The position numbers and the translations under genes are program-made. From Chryseobacterium soldanellicola (GTDB lineage Bacteria; Bacteroidota; Bacteroidia; Flavobacteriales; Weeksellaceae): a DNA stretch of 64,000 bases. Every line of letters begins with the position of its first letter. The first letter of the stretch is position 1. Of this stretch, positions 8,278 to 17,021 are shown in pieces. Under the pieces are notes generated by a model that did not search any database, was not told the DNA's origin, and saw only the letters and a list, made by a program, of their open reading frames with translations. The stretch is from the NCBI RefSeq assembly GCF_900100115.1, contig NZ_FNKL01000002.1, positions 620,001-684,000 on the forward strand. The letters are read 5' to 3'.

Positions 8278-10140
8278 ATGATTTCAGAAACATATGATGT
8301 AATCGTAGTTGGTGCCGGTCACGCAGGATGTGAAGCAGCAGCTGCAGCAGCTAATTTAGGTTCGAAAACTCTGCTCGTTACAATGAACATGCAGACGATC
8401 GGCCAAATGAGCTGCAACCCCGCGATGGGTGGTATCGCAAAAGGACAAATTGTAAGAGAGATCGATGCAATGGGAGGTTATTCAGGGATTGTAGCGGATA
8501 AATCTGCTATCCAGTTTAAGATGCTGAATCTTTCAAAAGGTCCTGCAATGTGGTCTCCAAGAACACAGAATGACAGAATGCTTTTCGCAGAAGAATGGCG
8601 TTTAGCTTTAGAAAACACTCCAAATCTTGATTTCTTTCAGGATATGGTGAAGCAGCTTATTGTTGAGAATAACAAGGTTGTAGGAGTTATTACTTCATTG
8701 GGAATTGAGATAAGATCGAAGTCTGTTGTTCTTACAAACGGTACTTTCCTTAACGGATTGATCCATGTTGGAGATAAGCAGTTAGGCGGCGGAAGAATGG
8801 GTGAACCTAGAGCTTTCGGAATTACAGAACAATTGGTTTCTCTAGGTTTTGAAGCCGGAAGAATGAAGACCGGTACTCCACCACGAGTAGATGGAAGGAG
8901 CCTTGATTATTCTAAGATGGAAGAACAAAAAGGAGATGAAAATCCCCAAAGATTCAGTTATTTAGATACACCTAAATTAACCAGACAATTAAGCTGTCAT
9001 ATAGTTTATACCAACGAAACTGTACATGATATTTTACGTGAAGGCTTCGATAGAAGTCCAATGTTTAATGGTACAATTCAGAGTTTAGGACCAAGATATT
9101 GCCCAAGTATTGAAGATAAAATCAACCGTTTTGCAGAACGAACAAGACATCAGCTATTCGTAGAACCGGAAGGCTGGAAAACTGTAGAAATTTATGTAAA
9201 CGGATTCAGCTCTTCTCTTCCGGAGGATGTTCAGCTCAAAGCAATGAAACATATTCCGGGATTTGAGAATGTTAAAGTATTCCGTCCGGGCTATGCCATT
9301 GAATATGACTACTTCCCTCCTACTCAATTAAAACATACGTTAGAAACAAAACTGATTGATAATTTATATTTTGCAGGTCAGATCAATGGGACTACAGGAT
9401 ATGAAGAAGCGGCCGGACAAGGTCTTATTGCGGGTATTAATGCCCACAATAAGGTACATGATAAGGAAGACTTCATTCTCAACAGAGATGAAGCTTATAT
9501 TGGTGTTTTAATTGATGATCTGATCACAAAAGGAACTGAAGAACCTTACAGAATGTTTACCTCCAGAGCTGAATACAGGCTTCTTTTAAGACAAGATAAT
9601 GCAGATATCAGATTAACTGAAAAGGCTTATGATTTAGGTTTAGCTAAAGAAGATAGATTAAAAAGAGTTCATGAGAAAATAGCTAAGAGTCAGGAACTTG
9701 AAGCTTTTTTACGAGAAACTTCTTTAAAACCTGGACTTATCAATCCTATCCTTGAAAGCATGGAAAGTAACCCTGTAGACCAGGCTTACAGAGCTTCTCA
9801 ATTCCTTACAAGACCTAATATCACACTGGATAAATTAGATAATATCGATGTTATTAAAGAATTTTCTTCTCAATTTGATGGTGAAGTAAGAGAGCAGGCA
9901 GAGGTAAATATCAAATATAAAGGCTATATAGAAAAGGAAAAAGAAAACGTTGCCAAACTGAATCGTTTAGAAAATGTTAAAATTCCTGAGGATTTTGATT
10001 ATATAAAAATATCAAGCCTTTCTGCAGAAGCCAAACAAAAAATGACTAAAGTAAGACCAAAAACTCTTGCTCAGGCAGGAAGAATCAGTGGTGTTTCACC
10101 TGCTGATATTAACGTTTTAATGGTCTATTTAGGACGGTAA
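8278..10140 (+). CDS. mnmG: MnmG (GidA), tRNA U34 carboxymethylaminomethyl-modification subunit
   Basis: The FAD-dependent partner of MnmE; together they install the cmnm5 group on U34 of certain tRNAs. At 620 residues it has normal full length. The N-terminal Rossmann FAD motif is [12 protein letters not shown] (9-20). The conserved [12 protein letters not shown] and RYCPSIEDK segments carry the two Cys residues of the family. The C-terminal helical MnmE-binding domain is present ([19 protein letters not shown]). It is framed by two parS sites, fitting the long-known placement of gidA near bacterial origins. The assignment is secure. Confidence 0.97.
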   Translation: MISETYDVIVVGAGHAGCEAAAAAANLGSKTLLVTMNMQTIGQMSCNPAMGGIAKGQIVREIDAMGGYSGIVADKSAIQFKMLNLSKGPAMWSPRTQNDRMLFAEEWRLALENTPNLDFFQDMVKQLIVENNKVVGVITSLGIEIRSKSVVLTNGTFLNGLIHVGDKQLGGGRMGEPRAFGITEQLVSLGFEAGRMKTGTPPRVDGRSLDYSKMEEQKGDENPQRFSYLDTPKLTRQLSCHIVYTNETVHDILREGFDRSPMFNGTIQSLGPRYCPSIEDKINRFAERTRHQLFVEPEGWKTVEIYVNGFSSSLPEDVQLKAMKHIPGFENVKVFRPGYAIEYDYFPPTQLKHTLETKLIDNLYFAGQINGTTGYEEAAGQGLIAGINAHNKVHDKEDFILNRDEAYIGVLIDDLITKGTEEPYRMFTSRAEYRLLLRQDNADIRLTEKAYDLGLAKEDRLKRVHEKIAKSQELEAFLRETSLKPGLINPILESMESNPVDQAYRASQFLTRPNITLDKLDNIDVIKEFSSQFDGEVREQAEVNIKYKGYIEKEKENVAKLNRLENVKIPEDFDYIKISSLSAEAKQKMTKVRPKTLAQAGRISGVSPADINVLMVYLGR

Positions 10141-10148
10141 TTAAGATA

Positions 10149-10164
10149 TGTTTCACGTGAAACA
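10149..10164. promoter_or_regulatory. parS: parS site, downstream of mnmG
   Basis: TGTTTCACGTGAAACA, identical over all 16 bases to the site at 8215-8230. It starts 9 bases after the mnmG stop. Two exact copies within 2 kb cannot reasonably be chance. Confidence 0.93.
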
Positions 10165-10180
10165 TTGATAAATAAAAACA

Positions 10181-10232
10181 AAAATTAAGGTATTTTTGAG
10201 CTTATATAAAGCTTTCAAATATCTTAATTTTT
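10181..10232 (+). terminator. Stem-loop terminator after mnmG
   Basis: AAAATTAAG-G-TATTT and AAATATCTTAATTTTT form a long A/T stem closed by a secondary GCTT/AAGC stem, followed by T-rich sequence. It lies just beyond the second parS. Confidence 0.5.
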
Positions 10233-10252
10233 AATATAAAGCTATTACTCAA

Positions 10253-11074
10253 ATGAAAATTAAAGATCATTTTCTTTCACAGGAAATATTTGAAATAAAG
10301 GAAACAGATACAAAAGGAGTTTTCAAGACCTCTCCTATTCCATCAAATATTTCTAAATATTATGAAAGTGAAGATTACATTTCCCATCATCAGGATTCAG
10401 GAAGTTTAAAAGAAAAACTGTATAAATTCTTACAATCTTTTAATCTACAGTACAAAAAAAATATCCTGGTTGATAGAATAAAAAAAGGTTCAAAAGTCTT
10501 AGATTATGGTTGCGGTGCCGGAGAATTCGTAAAATTTATAGAAAATGATTTCGAAACTTTCGGATTTGAACCTGATGAAGATGCAAGAAAAGCAGCACAA
10601 TCAAAGATAGCAAAAGCAAAAATTTTAGATAATATTGAGATAATTGAAGACGGAAGTTTAGATGCAATTACGCTTTGGCATGTTTTCGAGCACGTGGAAA
10701 ATCAAGATGAAATGCTTGAAATTTTCAGTAAAAAATTAAAAGAAAAAGGACTTCTAATTATTGCCGTTCCCAATCCTACTTCTTACGATGCAAAACATTA
10801 TAAAGAATATTGGGCAGCATATGATGTACCAAGACACATCTATCATTTTTCAAAAAACGGAATGGAAAATTTGATTTCAAAAAAGCCAAACTGGAAAATG
10901 AGAAAAATAAAACCTTTAATTTTAGATTCGTATTACATCTCTATGTTGAGCGAAAAATACAAGAAATCACCTCTTTTTTGGCTAAAAGCGACGATCTACG
11001 GAACGATTTCTAACGTAAAAGCCCTTTTTTCGAACGAATTTTCAAGTTTGATCTATATTATCGAGAAAAAGTAG
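10253..11074 (+). CDS. Class I SAM-dependent methyltransferase
   Basis: A 273-residue protein with a Rossmann methyltransferase core of the Methyltransf_23/UbiG-like type. SAM-binding motif I is VLDYGCGAGEFVKF (about 82-95), followed by an acidic residue after strand 2 (FGFEPDE) and motif LDAITLWHVFEHVENQDEML, typical of this subgroup. The N-terminal 80 residues resemble the leader (SKYYESEDYISH) of methyltransferases found near cell-surface polysaccharide or quinone genes. The substrate is unknown. It is the last plus-strand gene before the pgk/origin region. Confidence 0.85.
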   Translation: MKIKDHFLSQEIFEIKETDTKGVFKTSPIPSNISKYYESEDYISHHQDSGSLKEKLYKFLQSFNLQYKKNILVDRIKKGSKVLDYGCGAGEFVKFIENDFETFGFEPDEDARKAAQSKIAKAKILDNIEIIEDGSLDAITLWHVFEHVENQDEMLEIFSKKLKEKGLLIIAVPNPTSYDAKHYKEYWAAYDVPRHIYHFSKNGMENLISKKPNWKMRKIKPLILDSYYISMLSEKYKKSPLFWLKATIYGTISNVKALFSNEFSSLIYIIEKK

Positions 11075-11134
11075 AAAATCGATTTTTAAGGCGTTTCTAG
11101 AGGTCAATTTTCATTAATTTCAACTAAAAAAATA

Positions 11135-11163
11135 AAAAACTCAGGATATTTTCTTGAGTTTTT
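11135..11163 (+). terminator. Rho-independent terminator after the methyltransferase
   Basis: AAAAACTCA (11135-11143) pairs with TGAGTTTTT (11155-11163), followed by ATTTTTTATTT. The A/T tracts on both sides allow use in both directions. Confidence 0.75.
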
Positions 11164-11515
11164 ATTTTTTATTTGAATTTAAAATAAAATAAATTTCTTT
11201 TTCATGCTATAAAATTGGAATCATATTAAAGAAAATATACACGCTATTTTTCATCCGTAGGATCTCACCAAAGAAAATAAAAATTAAATATAGATTCCTA
11301 CGGAATGATAAACTCAATGGAAAATTGGAGAAAGTTGATAAAAAATTCATTTTAAAAAGTAAATTCTTACAAAAACACACTTTTTAAAGCTTTAAATTCA
11401 TCTTAGATATAAATCCTTAAAATATTTCTGTTTTTCAATTTAAAATGTATTTCTGAAAGCCAATTTTCAACACTTTTCAGAAATTTTATATTTTGAATTA
11501 AAATATAAAAAATAA

Positions 11516-11542
11516 AAGTCTGCTGAATTTCTCGGCAGACTT
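11516..11542 (-). terminator. Rho-independent terminator of pgk
   Basis: AAGTCTGC (11516-11523) pairs with GCAGACTT (11535-11542); on the minus strand it is followed by a T-rich run. It sits 23 bases after the pgk stop. Confidence 0.75.
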
Positions 11543-11564
11543 AAAATTATAAAAATGAAATTTA

Positions 11565-12755
11565 TTAATTGTTGATCGCAGCAACGCCAGGAAGTTCCAA
11601 ACCTTCCAAACTTTCAAGCATCGCACCACCTCCGGTAGAAACATAACTCACTTTATCTGCATAACCGAATTGCTTAACGAAAGCAACACTGTCTCCTCCT
11701 CCAACTAGAGAGAAAGCTCCCAATTTTGTTGCTTCAGCAATACTGTCTCCAAGAGCTATAGTTCCCGCTGCAAAATTTGACATTTCAAAAACTCCTATCG
11801 GTCCATTCCAAAGAATTGTTCGTGAATTTAACAAAACATCATTGAACTGATCTCTTGATTTCGCACCGGCATCCAATCCCATCCAACCTTCAGGAATTGC
11901 GTAGATATCTACTTCTTTTCTGTCTGCATCATTGCTAAAACTTTCAGCGATAATCGTGTCAGAAGGAAGATATACTTTTACATTATGCTCTTTAGCTTTA
12001 CCAAGAATTTCAATTGCCAGAGGTAATTTATCTTCCTCAACCAATGAATTTCCGATCTTACCACCAAGAGCTTTAATAAAGGTAAATGCCATACCGCCAC
12101 CAATGATTAAATTGTCAACAGCAGGCAAAATATTTTCTATAATGGTAATTTTAGTTGAAACTTTAGAACCTCCAAGTATCGCTGTTACAGGCTTTTCACC
12201 ACTTTTCAAAACTTTATCGATTGCTTTAAGCTCGTTTGCCATCAGTAAACCGAAAAACTTAGTTGAAGGAAAAAATTGAGCAATTACAGCCGTTGAAGCA
12301 TGTGCTCTGTGAGCTGTTCCGAAAGCATCATTCACATAAGCATCTCCTAATTTAGAAAGTTGCTCAGCAAAACCTTCATCACCTTTTTCTTCTTCATTAT
12401 GAAAACGCAGATTTTCCAATAATAAGATTTCACCCGGTTTAAGATTTGCAGCCGCTTCTTCAGCCTTCTCTCCTATTGATTCTTCAACGAACTTTACTTC
12501 CTGGCCAAGAACCTTAGAAACTTCATCTAAAATGTTTTTCAGAGAAAATTCATTCTTTACCTCTCCTTTTGGTCTTCCAAGGTGCGTCATTAAAATTACA
12601 GAACCACCGTCTTTAAGAATTTTGTCAACGGTAGGCTTTACCGCCACAATTCTTGTATTGTCTGTAACTTTCAGTTGATCATCCTGCGGAACATTGAAAT
12701 CTACTCTTACCAGCGCTTTCTTATCATTAAAATTGAAATCATTGATTGTTTTCAT
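11565..12755 (-). CDS. pgk: Phosphoglycerate kinase
   Basis: Converts 1,3-bisphosphoglycerate and ADP to 3-phosphoglycerate and ATP in glycolysis. At 396 residues it has normal length. The N-terminal substrate domain shows KALVRVDFNVPQ and MTHLGRPKG. The hinge and nucleotide-binding domain shows LGGSKVSTKI, IIGGGMAFTF and GPIGVFEM, and the C-terminal GGGDSVAFVKQFG and STGGGAMLE motifs are intact. It is a single gene on the minus strand, facing away from the DnaA-box region. Confidence 0.97.
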   Translation of the reverse strand: MKTINDFNFNDKKALVRVDFNVPQDDQLKVTDNTRIVAVKPTVDKILKDGGSVILMTHLGRPKGEVKNEFSLKNILDEVSKVLGQEVKFVEESIGEKAEEAAANLKPGEILLLENLRFHNEEEKGDEGFAEQLSKLGDAYVNDAFGTAHRAHASTAVIAQFFPSTKFFGLLMANELKAIDKVLKSGEKPVTAILGGSKVSTKITIIENILPAVDNLIIGGGMAFTFIKALGGKIGNSLVEEDKLPLAIEILGKAKEHNVKVYLPSDTIIAESFSNDADRKEVDIYAIPEGWMGLDAGAKSRDQFNDVLLNSRTILWNGPIGVFEMSNFAAGTIALGDSIAEATKLGAFSLVGGGDSVAFVKQFGYADKVSYVSTGGGAMLESLEGLELPGVAAINN

Positions 12756-12862
12756 ATGTACATTTTATTTTTTCTTCGGGCTTGTGGAATCGACTTTGCA
12801 TAAAGATCAGTAAATAACTTATGGCAGGCCGATTTCATAAATATCGTTGAATTTTCGTTTCA

Positions 12863-12870
12863 CAAATGTA
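12863..12870 (-). promoter_or_regulatory. Probable -7 box of pgk (TACATTTG)
   Basis: The minus strand reads TACATTTG, fitting TANNTTTG, about 107 bases before the start codon. No clear -33 element was seen. Confidence 0.4.
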
Positions 12871-13346
12871 AGATTTTAAAATTTTTGAAAAGCCGCAACC
12901 CGATAAAAGTTTTCAAAAAGTTTCCCGCAGACCCAACAATCAGTATTCAACAATTTCTTTCTCTTTAAAAAAAAGAATAGTGTCTTTGTTGTTGAGTGTT
13001 GGGGTTTTGGGGGATAACTTTTTCTGAAATACTTCATAACACTAAATTTTTATTCAATTCATATTTAATTCACATCATAATTTGCTGGAAATCTGATTTT
13101 TCGATCGGTTACTAACAATTATGGATAACTTTTCCACGATACCCTTTATTAATAACTGTTTTATGGAAAAGGCAGAGAATTCTGTCGGGAAAGTTTTTGA
13201 AAAAAAGTGTTAAAATTTTAGGAGATACTTTCCATTACAATTTTTTCTAATGTTACGAAACATTTACTTTACGATAGTTATCCACAGTTATTCACAATGC
13301 TTTTCACAATTTACTCCCGAAGGACTAACAAAATTTTTATTATTCT

Positions 13347-13354
13347 TATCTTTG
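13347..13354 (+). promoter_or_regulatory. Probable -7 box of rpiB (TATCTTTG)
   Basis: TATCTTTG fits TANNTTTG and lies 38 bases before the rpiB start codon. Confidence 0.5.
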
Positions 13355-13392
13355 TAAGGAAATAAATCGAGAAAAAGCTTAATACAAGTATT

Positions 13393-13827
13393 ATGAAAAG
13401 AAAAATCGCTATTGCTGCTGACCATGCAGGTTTCGAGTATAAAGAGATTGTTAAGAACTATTTATCAGAAAACTTTGATGTTCAGGATTTTGGAACGTTC
13501 TCCACAGACAGTGTGGATTATCCGGACTTCGTACACCCTGCCGCAGCTTCTGTTGAAAACGGAGAAAACGAACTGGGTATATTACTGTGCGGAAGCGGGA
13601 ACGGAGTACAGATCACAGCAAACAAACATCAGAAAATCCGTTGCGCTCTTTGCTGGATGCCCGAGATTGCAAGCCTGGCGAGACAGCATAATGATGCCAA
13701 TATGATCTCAATACCTGCGAGATTCATATCTAAAGAACTGGCGATCGAAATTGCAGATAAATTCCTTTCAACAGATTTCGAAGGAGGAAGACATCAGAAC
13801 AGAGTTGATAAAATTGCGTTCTGCTAA
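13393..13827 (+). CDS. rpiB: Ribose-5-phosphate isomerase B
   Basis: Interconverts ribulose-5-phosphate and ribose-5-phosphate in the pentose phosphate pathway. The 144-residue length is normal for the RpiB/LacAB family. It begins IAIAADHAGFEYKE and carries DFGTFS, VDYPDF and the active-site loop LLCGSGNGVQITANK, which contains the catalytic Cys, then IRCALCW and NDANMISIPARF. It is a single gene between its own promoter and a strong terminator. The assignment is secure. Confidence 0.96.
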   Translation: MKRKIAIAADHAGFEYKEIVKNYLSENFDVQDFGTFSTDSVDYPDFVHPAAASVENGENELGILLCGSGNGVQITANKHQKIRCALCWMPEIASLARQHNDANMISIPARFISKELAIEIADKFLSTDFEGGRHQNRVDKIAFC

Positions 13828-13834
13828 ACATATA

Positions 13835-13862
13835 AAGGCTTGTAAATCAAATTACAAGCCTT
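13835..13862 (+). terminator. Rho-independent terminator of rpiB
   Basis: AAGGCTTGTAA pairs perfectly with TTACAAGCCTT around a 6-base loop, followed by ATTTATTTTTTATTTT. Confidence 0.9.
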
Positions 13863-14158
13863 ATTTATTTTTTATTTTGTATCTTTGTGACGTTCAATAG
13901 AATTTACCAGTCTATTATTTCTACTTAAAACTTATTATATTAAATGATGTTTAATATAAGGTTTTTCTCCCTTCTTCTCCATATTTGTAGTAATTTTATA
14001 CAAAACAGCACTTCAACTGTAAAATATTTGGAAAGATAATTGATGTTGTTGAATTGCAGTGTAAAGTTTAAATGAATCGTAATAATCTTTATATTTATAA
14101 AGATTATTAAATAGTTTTAATTCAATATTAAAGCTAAGAATTAATAATATTAAAATAT
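13863..14158 (+). other. Long A/T-rich leader of rnr with a 13-bp inverted repeat
   Basis: No ORF. TATCTTTG at 13880-13887 fits a -7 box and would give a leader of about 265 bases. AATAATCTTTATA / TATAAAGATTATT (14081-14108) is a perfect inverted repeat about 50 bases before the rnr start and could fold in the leader. Regulation by this structure is a guess. Confidence 0.4.
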
Positions 14159-16312
14159 ATGCCAAAAAAAAGAAAATATATAAGTCAGAAAAATGACCAT
14201 AAACTCATGGAAATCGGAAGATTGATCCTGCGTTTTATGAATGAAAATGCTTCTAAAATTTATAATTATAAGCAGATTTCAGACGGAATTGACCATAAAA
14301 ACCCAAGACAAAGAGAGCTTGTAATTCAGGCTTTACATAAACTTCAGGCTTCTGAAAAAATCAAAGAAACCGAAAAAGGAAAATATATCGTAAATCTTAA
14401 AATCGCCGGAACATTAACCGGAGTCATAGATTTTAACCAATCCGGAAATGCCTACGTAAAAGTAGAAGGTTTGAAGGATGATATCTTCATTCATTCCAAA
14501 AATGTGAAAGATGCTTTACAGGGGGATAAAGTTTTAATCGTAACCTATACTTATAAAGGAAAAAAGCTGGAAGGCTCCGTTTTGGAAGTTTTAGAAAGAA
14601 CCAGAACCGAGTTTGTAGGAACTTTGCAAATGGTTGCTCATAAAGATTTCGGTTTTGTTGTTTGTGATAAAAAATCAATCAATACAGATATTTTTATTCC
14701 AAAAGGAAAATTCGGCGGTGCTGAAGACGGAAATAAAGTCGTAGTAAAAATGACGGAGTGGAAACCGGGAGATAAAAATCCGGAAGGTGAAATTATCCAG
14801 GTTTTAGGTGCTCCGGGAGAACATGAAACAGAGATCCACTCTATTCTTGCGGAATATGGCTTACCGTACACTTTCCCTGAAGAAGTGGAAAGAGAAGCCG
14901 ATAAGATCGATCGGTCAATTAATGCTGAAGAAGTGGCAAAACGTTGGGATATGCGTAATGTTCTGACATTCACAATTGACCCGAAAGATGCAAAAGATTT
15001 TGATGATGCATTGTCAATGAGAAAGTTAGATAACGGAAACTGGGAAATTGGAGTTCATATTGCAGACGTTTCTCATTACGTAGTTCCGGGAACTATTCTG
15101 GATGATGAAGCCTATCAGAGAGCGACTTCCGTTTACCTGGTAGACCGCGTTGTACCGATGTTGCCGGAAGTTTTGAGTAATGACGTCTGTTCGCTTCGCC
15201 CCAATGAAGATAAATTTACCTTCTCAGCAGTTTTTGAATTAAATGATAATGCTGAAATTCAAAAGCAATGGTTTGGCAGAACGGTTATTCATTCTGACAG
15301 AAGATTTACGTATGAAGAAGCTCAGGAAAGAATTGAAACAAAAGAAGGAGATTTAGCGGAAGAAATCCTGGTTTTAGATAAACTGGCGAAAATTATGCGA
15401 CAGAAAAGAATTAAAGATGGAGCAATTACTTTTGACAGAAGTGAAGTAAGATTTAATTTAGATGAAAACAACGAACCAGTTGGAGTTTACTTCAAAATAA
15501 GCAAAGATTCTAATCATTTGATTGAAGAGTTTATGTTGCTGGCAAATAAAAAAGTATCTGAATTTGTTTCATTAAATAAAAGAGGAGATATTTCTCAAAA
15601 TACCTTTATTTACAGGGTTCACGACGATCCGGATCCTGCAAAATTAGAAGCTTTGAGAGATTTTGTTTCCACTTTCGGATATAAGATGGATCTTGCCAAT
15701 ACCAAAAAAGTTGCCGAATCTTTAAACAGATTATTGCACGATGTAAAAGGGAAAGGCGAAGAAAATATGATTGAAACTTTAGCGATGCGAAGTATGAGCA
15801 AAGCGGTTTATTCTACAGAACCGATCGGTCACTATGGTCTTGGTTTTGATTACTATAGCCATTTTACCTCTCCTATTCGCCGTTATCCCGATTTGCTTGC
15901 CCACCGTTTGCTTCAGCATTATCTGGATGGAGGAAAATCTCCGAGCAAGGACGAATTGGAAGAAAAAGCAAAACATTGCAGCTCCATGGAAAGGCTGGCT
16001 GCCGATGCCGAAAGAGATTCTATTAAATTCATGCAGGTTAAATTTATGGAAAAACACTTAGGGGAAACCTTTGTAGGTGTGATTTCAGGAGTTGCAGAAT
16101 TCGGTTTCTGGGTAGAAATCCCTGAAAACGGCGCCGAAGGTTTAATTAAATTAAGAGATCTGATGGATGATTCTTATTCGTATGATAAATCTACCCACGC
16201 AGTGTACGGCTCAAGAACCGGAAACAGGTATCAGCTGGGAGATCAGGTCAAAATAAAGGTTGTAAAAGCCAATCTGATTCAAAAACAACTGGATTTTAAG
16301 ATTGTTGAATAA
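14159..16312 (+). CDS. rnr: Ribonuclease R, 3'-5' exoribonuclease
   Basis: A processive RNase II/RNB-family hydrolase that degrades structured RNA and takes part in rRNA quality control. The 717-residue layout is canonical: N-terminal helix-turn-helix (20-80), two cold-shock domains (about 85-225), an RNB catalytic domain (about 265-590) with the metal-binding aspartates in DPKDAKDFDDAL, and a C-terminal S1 domain (about 625-715, FVGVISGVAEFGFWVEI). The short basic tail typical of E. coli RNase R is missing. The last codons (QLDFKIVE) are partly duplicated about 560 bases downstream, beyond the next gene. Confidence 0.97.
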   Translation: MPKKRKYISQKNDHKLMEIGRLILRFMNENASKIYNYKQISDGIDHKNPRQRELVIQALHKLQASEKIKETEKGKYIVNLKIAGTLTGVIDFNQSGNAYVKVEGLKDDIFIHSKNVKDALQGDKVLIVTYTYKGKKLEGSVLEVLERTRTEFVGTLQMVAHKDFGFVVCDKKSINTDIFIPKGKFGGAEDGNKVVVKMTEWKPGDKNPEGEIIQVLGAPGEHETEIHSILAEYGLPYTFPEEVEREADKIDRSINAEEVAKRWDMRNVLTFTIDPKDAKDFDDALSMRKLDNGNWEIGVHIADVSHYVVPGTILDDEAYQRATSVYLVDRVVPMLPEVLSNDVCSLRPNEDKFTFSAVFELNDNAEIQKQWFGRTVIHSDRRFTYEEAQERIETKEGDLAEEILVLDKLAKIMRQKRIKDGAITFDRSEVRFNLDENNEPVGVYFKISKDSNHLIEEFMLLANKKVSEFVSLNKRGDISQNTFIYRVHDDPDPAKLEALRDFVSTFGYKMDLANTKKVAESLNRLLHDVKGKGEENMIETLAMRSMSKAVYSTEPIGHYGLGFDYYSHFTSPIRRYPDLLAHRLLQHYLDGGKSPSKDELEEKAKHCSSMERLAADAERDSIKFMQVKFMEKHLGETFVGVISGVAEFGFWVEIPENGAEGLIKLRDLMDDSYSYDKSTHAVYGSRTGNRYQLGDQVKIKVVKANLIQKQLDFKIVE

Positions 16313-16315
16313 ATA

Positions 16316-16828
16316 ATGACTAAAATAGATAAATATATCGTTTTTAGCATTTTAAACGTAATATTATTGGTAACAGTAGTTTTTAATACTGTTATCAATT
16401 TTTATTTATTTGTTTTTATTTTGCTTATTATCATTGCATTAAGTAATATTTTAATCAATAAAAACATTCTTAAAATTGGAAATTTTGGAAAGAAATATTT
16501 TTTTGCAGTTACTTTTCCCATGATAATTAATGCATTTTTTCTTATAAATTATGTAACCGGAATGAATCCTACCAAAGAAACATACTGTTATAAAAATATG
16601 ATTGCAGAAGTTGGAGGAAAATATAGCCATCAAAAAGGAAAAACTACATATATATATTTAAGCGGAAACGCTTATGAATATTCATATATGACAAGAAGTT
16701 TTTTTATTGATTATAAAAGAATGCTATTTAAAAATCAGATTATTTATACTTTTGAAAGAGGAATTTTTGGATTAAAAATTAGAAAAGATTATCAATTTAT
16801 TTATAATGAAAATTGTTTAGATAAATAG
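16316..16828 (+). CDS. Membrane protein of unknown function
   Basis: The family is not recognised. The 170-residue product has about three hydrophobic segments in its first 85 residues (FSILNVILLVTVVFNTVI; FYLFVFILLIIIALSNILI; FFAVTFPMIINAFFLI), then a soluble C-terminal part of about 85 residues rich in Tyr (AEVGGKYSHQKGKTTYIYLSG split). The gene starts 3 bases after the rnr stop and is very A/T-rich, more so than its neighbours. It is bracketed by the true rnr 3' end and a decayed copy of it, which suggests a late insertion. Confidence 0.6.
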   Translation: MTKIDKYIVFSILNVILLVTVVFNTVINFYLFVFILLIIIALSNILINKNILKIGNFGKKYFFAVTFPMIINAFFLINYVTGMNPTKETYCYKNMIAEVGGKYSHQKGKTTYIYLSGNAYEYSYMTRSFFIDYKRMLFKNQIIYTFERGIFGLKIRKDYQFIYNENCLDK

Positions 16829-16846
16829 GATTGACCAACACTAAAG

Positions 16847-16885
16847 CAACTGGATTTTAAGACTGCTAATAATAAATATCACAAT
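16847..16885 (+). pseudogene. Remnant of the rnr 3' end
   Basis: CAACTGGATTTTAAGA (16847-16862) is identical to the rnr end at 16286-16301, and the next bases remain similar. In frame it reads KQLDFKTANN against KQLDFKIVE-stop in rnr. It is a displaced copy of the last codons of ribonuclease R beyond the inserted membrane-protein gene. Confidence 0.6.
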
Positions 16886-16891
16886 AATAGT

Positions 16892-16916
16892 AAAGACTGC
16901 AAATTTTGCGGTCTTT
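16892..16916 (+). terminator. Stem-loop terminator after the rnr region
   Basis: AAAGACTGC pairs with GCGGTCTTT (one G-T wobble) around AAATTTT, followed by CTTGTTTT. Confidence 0.65.
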
Positions 16917-17021
16917 CTTGTTTTAAAATACTCTGATTTATAATTGAAAAACCTAAAAGAAGCGGTTTTTAGCGACAAATAGAAATATAATTTTTAAATT
17001 TGGGATAGAAACAGATATTAA

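Larger units (their letters stand above)
11075..11564. other. 490-base A/T-rich non-coding stretch with several inverted repeats
   Basis: No credible ORF. It holds the terminators of the methyltransferase (+) and pgk (-) genes. It also has an interrupted inverted repeat TCCGTAGGATCT / AGATTCCTACGGA (11254-11265 and 11292-11304) and a perfect 10-base inverted repeat ATTTCTGAAA / TTTCAGAAAT (11449-11458, 11475-11484). These may be remnants of small dispersed elements. Confidence 0.6.
12756..13392. other. 637-base non-coding region with DnaA boxes, candidate replication origin
   Basis: No credible ORF. A perfect DnaA box TTATCCACA lies at 13278-13286, followed 1 base later by TTATTCACA (13288-13296) and a weak third box near 13300-13308. 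A reverse one-mismatch box (TTATCCATA, minus strand) is at 13120-13128. A long imperfect hairpin spans about 12931-13005 (ACCCAACA / TGTTGGGGT), next to a G-rich run and A/T-rich tracts. With two parS sites 3-5 kb away, this is the best oriC candidate in the window. No dnaA or dnaN gene is adjacent, and gene direction does not switch clearly here, so it remains a candidate. Confidence 0.4.
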
